Shown: piece after piece, positions 12,967-16,605 of the stretch
Layout: each line of letters opens with the position of its first letter
Position numbering within the stretch: the first letter of the stretch is position 1
Origin: Halobacteria archaeon
GTDB taxonomy: Archaea > Halobacteriota > Methanoliparia > Methanoliparales > Methanoliparaceae
Assembly (NCBI GenBank): GCA_013329575.1
Contig: DUJX01000093.1
Span: 1 to 16,605, forward strand
Direction: 5' to 3'
DNA: 16,605 bases
Translations under genes and position numbers: made by a program
The notes under the pieces: model-generated
What the model saw: only the letters and a program-made list of their open reading frames with translations
Told to the model about the DNA's origin: nothing
Databases searched by the model: none

Positions 12967-13971
12967 ATGATAAAAGTTGGGATAATTGGTGGGACAGGAT
13001 ACACCGGAGGAGAACTTTTAAGAGTTTTGTATAACCATCCAGAAGTGGAGATAAGCGTGGTTACATCACGAAGCAACGAGAATAAAAAAGTTAGTGATGT
13101 CCACAAATACCTGAGAAATTTAACTGATTTGACTTTTACAAATACCGATCCGAGATTGGTTGACGAATGCGATGTAGTATTTACGGCCGTACCGCATACC
13201 AAAGCGATGGGTATAGTACCAAAACTTTTAGAATTGGGTACAAAAGTTATAGACCTAAGCGCAGATTATCGGTTAGATTTTGATACGTATGAACGAATTT
13301 ACGGCGTCAAACATATAGATAAAGGTAGAAATGCCGTATATGGTCTTCCTGAGTTATACAGAGAAGAGATAAAAGATTCGTCTTTGGTAGCAAATCCGGG
13401 TTGTTTTCCAACTGGTGCAATTTTATCGGCGTACCCGATTGTATCTGAAAGATACGTAGAACGGATAATATTCGACTCAAAGACCGGAATATCTGGTGCA
13501 GGAGCAGCCCCGTCAGATAATTCTCATTATCCTAATATGGCAGAGAATGTGATACCATATAAGTTGATCAATCATAGGCATCTGGAAGAGATGAAGGAAT
13601 CGCTCCATGGTGCTAAGATTAGCTTTACACCGCATATAATTCCTGCAACGAGAGGAATACTTACTACTGCACACATAATACTTAAAAAATCTATTAAATT
13701 GGACGAAGTTATTGGGATATACAACGAATACTACAAAAATGAACCATTTATCAGGGTCTTTAAGGATATCCCAAGCCTATCATACGTGCGTGGTACAAAT
13801 TTCTGTGATATCGGTGGTTTTGCGTTAGAGATAGAGAACGACCGGCTTGTAGTTTTAAGTGCGATAGATAACCTCGTCAAAGGCGCGGCAGGACAGGCAG
13901 TACAGAATATGAATATAATGTTCGGTTTGGATGAAAAAACAGGATTATTTTATCCCGGAATCTCGCCGTGA
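12967..13971 (+). CDS. argC: N-acetyl-gamma-glutamyl-phosphate reductase (ArgC)
   Basis: The 334-residue enzyme reduces N-acetyl-glutamyl-phosphate to the semialdehyde with NADPH in arginine (ornithine) biosynthesis; in some archaea the same type serves LysW-bound intermediates in lysine synthesis. Visible hallmarks are the nucleotide-binding GGTGYTGGELLR (8-19), catalytic Cys146 in NPGCFPTGA, SGAGAAPS, the HRHLEE segment with the active-site His, and the C-terminal KGAAGQAVQNMN. Length is standard. The start is supported by GGTGA at 12956-12960, seven bases before the ATG. No other arg genes are adjacent, so the pathway is scattered. Because the neighbour LysA-like protein may not be a true DAP decarboxylase, a lysine role cannot be ruled out, but ArgC is the simplest call. 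Confidence 0.93.
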   Translation: MIKVGIIGGTGYTGGELLRVLYNHPEVEISVVTSRSNENKKVSDVHKYLRNLTDLTFTNTDPRLVDECDVVFTAVPHTKAMGIVPKLLELGTKVIDLSADYRLDFDTYERIYGVKHIDKGRNAVYGLPELYREEIKDSSLVANPGCFPTGAILSAYPIVSERYVERIIFDSKTGISGAGAAPSDNSHYPNMAENVIPYKLINHRHLEEMKESLHGAKISFTPHIIPATRGILTTAHIILKKSIKLDEVIGIYNEYYKNEPFIRVFKDIPSLSYVRGTNFCDIGGFALEIENDRLVVLSAIDNLVKGAAGQAVQNMNIMFGLDEKTGLFYPGISP

Positions 13972-14272
13972 TCGGTTAAATATACATTTAAACATCCATA
14001 AAGCAGATATCTCTCTATCATTCGTCGGACGGAGGATAACGATCCTGGTAATGCAGACGAAGTTTTGAGTGTGGCGCCATATTAACGAGATAGCATTTTA
14101 TGGTCTTTTATAACGGTTTTACGGCGATAATCATCTAATCATTATATAAAACTATGATAGACTATTATTGTGGTTAGACCAAAACAATCTTTCAGATGGA
14201 GAAATTTTTAACATTAAATAGGTGTGAAGTTTTTAATTTTATCAAGTTGTGGTGATTATTCTTTATTATCTA
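13972..14272. other. Intergenic region between convergent argC and comDE
   Basis: About 300 bases. The part 14018-14080 is clearly richer in G+C than the surroundings and folds into nested stems. A second bulged hairpin (ATTGTGGT...ACC...ACAAT) lies at 14167-14188 and may end one or both converging transcripts. The remainder is AT-rich, with no convincing gene. Confidence 0.5.
14021..14079. ncRNA. Candidate structured RNA, G+C-rich island with nested stems
   Basis: TTCGTC (14021-14026) pairs with GACGAA (14056-14061) and encloses a perfect AGGAT-AACG-ATCCT hairpin (14033-14046). It is followed by the palindrome TGGCGCCA (14072-14079). Local G+C is well above the flanks, a classical clue for archaeal ncRNA in AT-rich genomes. 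No known class (tRNA, C/D, H/ACA, 7S, RNase P) was recognised, and strand is undetermined. It might instead be a strong bidirectional terminator. Confidence 0.3.
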
Positions 14273-15520
14273 CTATCTTGCATATAAATTATTGATTCCA
14301 TCCATAAATCTTTCTTTAATAGTTACGGGATCTAAAGGAATATTGGGTACGTCTTTATTACCTGGTTTTAAGACAAAATGTACCAGTTTTGCACCTTTTA
14401 CTCCGTATAATTCGTCGAGAACAAGATTTATGTCACGTTCTGTAGAGACTTTCCAGGTATTCTTGATACCGAACGATTTAGCCACTAGTTCTAAATCTAT
14501 GTTATTGTATGCAGATGTGATCTGGTCTCCAGTAGATCCGTGTACCCCATTATCAAGGAGAAATATCGTTAAATTAGGCTGATAATTTGCAACGTCTATT
14601 AAAGCATTAGGATTCATAAGAATACTCCCGTCGCCATCGAGAGATACGGTCTCTCTATCTAAGAAGAGCGAGACACCCAATCCAATGCTCGATGCGAGGC
14701 CTAAACTCCCCAACATATAAAAGTTAGTCGGCTGGTCTTTAACGGAGTATAGTTCTTTGCTCGGAATCCCTATATTCGATACAACTGGTTTATCGTTGAG
14801 ATAATCAGATATAAGGGATATTGCATCGTACCGAGTCATCTCCGGTTTTTTTACTTGACTTCTGTAATTAATCGATACGTTTATCTCTCTTTCTGGGTAT
14901 TTAGACCAGATCGTTTGCTCTTTCTTGTTAATTTTGTCGATATCCATCCGCTCTTTGATCTTTTCTCTTTGCTGGCTGGATGCCTCTAGATCAGATCTTC
15001 TGGAGTCTTCCCAAACCTTTGGAGAGATTAATGCAATATACGGCGTATTGTTATCGTATGCGCCTCGTATGACATCTTTAATATTATATATCTTGTCTAT
15101 GCTATCTATCGTCTTATAAGGTATATCCGCCGCGGTTAAAATTGATGGAAGAGCCTGACCGAGTGGTATTTGAGCCGGAATTTTCTCTTTATAGATGCCT
15201 CGCCAGCTTGCCAGTATAGGCAGAGGTATCTCGTATGTCTTACATAGAGACATGATAGCGTTAATCGAGTTACCGAGACCTGTGCTTTGAATTACCATTG
15301 TAGAGCGGCCTCCTGCAAGATATATCCCGGAGCATATACCTATTCCGCTCTCCTCTCGTGTTAATTTTATCTCTTTGAAGAAGTAAGGCAGAAGATAGAG
15401 CAAATTTTTGATTTTTTCGCAAGGTAAGGTGGCAACGTATTCTATCTCCTCGTCTTTCAATATCTGGATCACATACTGTTCTGCAGTCATGTTAGAGAAA
15501 TTATCGTCCATACGCGTCAT
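14273..15520 (-). CDS. comDE: Sulfopyruvate decarboxylase, fused alpha and beta domains (ComDE)
   Basis: The 415-residue TPP enzyme decarboxylates sulfopyruvate to sulfoacetaldehyde in coenzyme M synthesis. The N-terminal ComD-like domain (about 11-175) has TREESG (cofactor-activating Glu) and STGLGNSINAI; a charged linker (about 175-225) leads to the ComE-like domain with TPP/Mg site SLDGDGSILMNPN (293-305) and LLDNGVHGSTGDQ. In some methanogens ComD and ComE are separate subunits, so this is a fusion. Phosphonopyruvate decarboxylase is the close alternative, but comB and comA immediately upstream settle the pathway. Start choice is uncertain: ATGs at 15520, 15511 and 15490 are in frame, and typical ComD N-termini match the last best; no strong ribosome site helps. 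The gap from comB is 73 bases, with AT-rich possible promoter. Confidence 0.9.
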   Translation of the reverse strand: MTRMDDNFSNMTAEQYVIQILKDEEIEYVATLPCEKIKNLLYLLPYFFKEIKLTREESGIGICSGIYLAGGRSTMVIQSTGLGNSINAIMSLCKTYEIPLPILASWRGIYKEKIPAQIPLGQALPSILTAADIPYKTIDSIDKIYNIKDVIRGAYDNNTPYIALISPKVWEDSRRSDLEASSQQREKIKERMDIDKINKKEQTIWSKYPEREINVSINYRSQVKKPEMTRYDAISLISDYLNDKPVVSNIGIPSKELYSVKDQPTNFYMLGSLGLASSIGLGVSLFLDRETVSLDGDGSILMNPNALIDVANYQPNLTIFLLDNGVHGSTGDQITSAYNNIDLELVAKSFGIKNTWKVSTERDINLVLDELYGVKGAKLVHFVLKPGNKDVPNIPLDPVTIKERFMDGINNLYAR

Positions 15521-15593
15521 CTTTATTATTTTTTAATATTTATCTAATATTTACTTTTTAACTTTTTAACTCGTGAAACTCTTGTTTATATCT

Positions 15594-16316
15594 TTATCCG
15601 TATTGTTGTACCGGTTTTATAACGCCATCTACCATCATAGGGACGACATCATATGTATTTATCTTAGATATGATGAACTCTATATCTTTTGAATATCCTA
15701 TACTGCTCAAATATCTCGCATTTTTTGAATTGAATATACAGTCTTTTAAAAATCCGTAGTTTATATCAATATCATCGTTTAGAATGGCATATAAAGATAA
15801 TACAACCGATAAATCTTCTGTGAATCCGTTCCTCCCACCAACAGCCATCAGATTAATCTTGATCTTCTCATCGAGATTAGACAGAAAATCTACTGTGGCT
15901 GATATATTGAGTGTAGACGAGAATATGAACGTTTCATCTTTCATATTAGCCAATCTCTTCGTCGTATTCGTGGTCTTTAAAGCAACTTTTGTATAATCTC
16001 CGTTACTGATCGCATCTATCAAATCTACGGGAGAATTTCCTATATCAAATTTAGGCAATTTTAGACCTTTATATTCTCCAACGAGTAAGAATCCATCTTT
16101 TTTTAATTTTAATAAATCTTTATCACTATCCAAGAATATTATCTCGTCTATTCCGTTTGCCAGTGCTGTGATTATAGTACTCGATGCTCTAAGAACATCT
16201 ACGACCACGTTTAACCTATTTTTTTTAGGATGACCGATCGTTATAGACAAATTATCATTATAATTATCATAATAGTCGTCTTTCTCATTCTTCTTATAAT
16301 CTGCCGAATGTATCAC
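15594..16316 (-). CDS. comB: 2-phosphosulfolactate phosphatase (ComB)
   Basis: The 240-residue Mg-dependent phosphatase removes phosphate from phosphosulfolactate, step two of coenzyme M synthesis. Family motifs are VVVDVLRASSTIITALANG (about 37-55), GEYKGLKLPKFDIGNSP (about 79-95) and a late GGRNGFTEDLSVV. The TTN(G)T motif of the family reads TTNTTK here, a Gly to Thr change. The start is uncertain: the longest frame begins at a GTG at 16316, overlapping comA by 23 bases; the next in-frame start is a TTG at 16250, closer to where conserved sequence begins. The first 22 residues are rich in Asp, Asn, Lys and Tyr and look unlike a conserved domain. Its place between comA and comDE, same strand, is decisive for the pathway. 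Confidence 0.88.
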   Translation of the reverse strand: MIHSADYKKNEKDDYYDNYNDNLSITIGHPKKNRLNVVVDVLRASSTIITALANGIDEIIFLDSDKDLLKLKKDGFLLVGEYKGLKLPKFDIGNSPVDLIDAISNGDYTKVALKTTNTTKRLANMKDETFIFSSTLNISATVDFLSNLDEKIKINLMAVGGRNGFTEDLSVVLSLYAILNDDIDINYGFLKDCIFNSKNARYLSSIGYSKDIEFIISKINTYDVVPMMVDGVIKPVQQYG

Positions 16317-16605
16317 CCCTAAACCCCCGTCGTAGTGTCTCTAATGCGAGAACATCCTCTGATTGTATATTACCGAGATTTACATCATGTCCAAAATTGA
16401 GGATAAAATATACCTGCTGGTTTTTTAACGGTGCCTCAAAAAGGATATTGTCCAGCCCGATACCCTGCACCAGTTCTTTTACCATATCTTCTTTTACGTT
16501 TCCATCCCGATCGAATACGCCTATTCCTTTTCCGCTCTCTCTTGCCTCTATTATTATTTTAGACGATCCTAACTCTAAATCTCTCTTTGCATCGTCTATT
16601 CTTTG
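16294..16605 (-). CDS. comA: Phosphosulfolactate synthase (ComA), C-terminal part, runs off right edge
   Basis: The frame is open from the right edge to the TAA at 16294 and gives 103 residues of the C-terminal half. ComA adds sulfite to phosphoenolpyruvate, the first committed step of coenzyme M synthesis in methanogens, on a TIM-barrel scaffold. Recognisable segments are IIIEARESGKGIGVFD, FEAPLKNQQVYFI and FGHDVNLGNI followed by DVLALETLRRGFRGDT, all typical of the family end. The start of the gene lies outside the window. It overlaps or abuts comB, so comA-comB-comDE form one leftward operon. The short ATG at 16485 is internal and not the start, because homologous sequence continues upstream of it. 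Confidence 0.92.
   Translation of the reverse strand, partial: QRIDDAKRDLELGSSKIIIEARESGKGIGVFDRDGNVKEDMVKELVQGIGLDNILFEAPLKNQQVYFILNFGHDVNLGNIQSEDVLALETLRRGFRGDTFGRL

Noticed and set aside
14018..14080. 20-codon minus-strand frame (MAPHSKLRLHYQ...)
   Set aside because: Too short, no ribosome site, and the same bases form nested stems, so an RNA structure explains them better.

Overview
The window is archaeal and very AT-rich (roughly one third G+C by eye). Archaeal signs are an Sm-like protein, a Mut7-C ribonuclease, a small winged-helix/Cys4 regulator, short or absent leaders behind TATA boxes, and GGTGAT-type ribosome binding sites. At the right edge lies a coenzyme M biosynthesis cluster (comA partial, comB, fused comDE), so the cell makes CoM de novo from phosphoenolpyruvate and sulfite. 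It is therefore a methanogen or a relative that uses CoM as a methyl or alkyl carrier. The left third adds functions that are odd for a classical methanogen: a sterol-carrier (SCP2) protein, a PaaI-like thioesterase, a VAO/p-cresol-methylhydroxylase-type flavoprotein with a heterodisulfide-reductase-like Fe-S partner, and a CoA-acylating aldehyde dehydrogenase. This mix would fit an alkane- or fatty-acid-handling Mcr archaeon such as Methanoliparia-type lineages. That placement is inference, because no marker gene is in the window.

Layout. Positions 1-82 hold the end of an unidentified rightward gene. Positions 143-5230 carry five leftward genes; in transcription order they are flavoprotein oxidase, CCG Fe-S protein, arginase-family protein, thioesterase and SCP2 protein. 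The first three are tightly packed and translationally coupled. A 149-bp divergent promoter region separates them from a rightward pair, methylmalonate-semialdehyde-dehydrogenase-like enzyme plus an abutting ferritin-like protein (5380-7329). Next come a fold-III PLP decarboxylase annotated by family as diaminopimelate decarboxylase but lacking its substrate-recognition motifs (7634-9010), and a convergent TauE/SafE permease (9056-9880). These are followed by a HAD phosphatase/Mut7-C pair (10181-11222), a leftward block of winged-helix Cys4 protein, LSm protein and dCMP deaminase (11319-12594), rightward argC (12967-13971), and the leftward CoM cluster (14273-16605).

The most interesting unit is the divergent pair of operons around 5231-5379. 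A flavoprotein able by family to oxidise an activated carbon, an Fe-S electron acceptor of the HdrD/GlcF type, and an aldehyde-to-acyl-CoA dehydrogenase could together turn an alcohol, or conceivably an alkyl thioether such as alkyl-CoM, into an acyl-CoA. SCP2 and thioesterase downstream suit lipid or acyl-CoA handling. The chemistry is a hypothesis; the gene order and motifs are visible. I saw no tRNA, rRNA, CRISPR array, insertion sequence or clear pseudogene.
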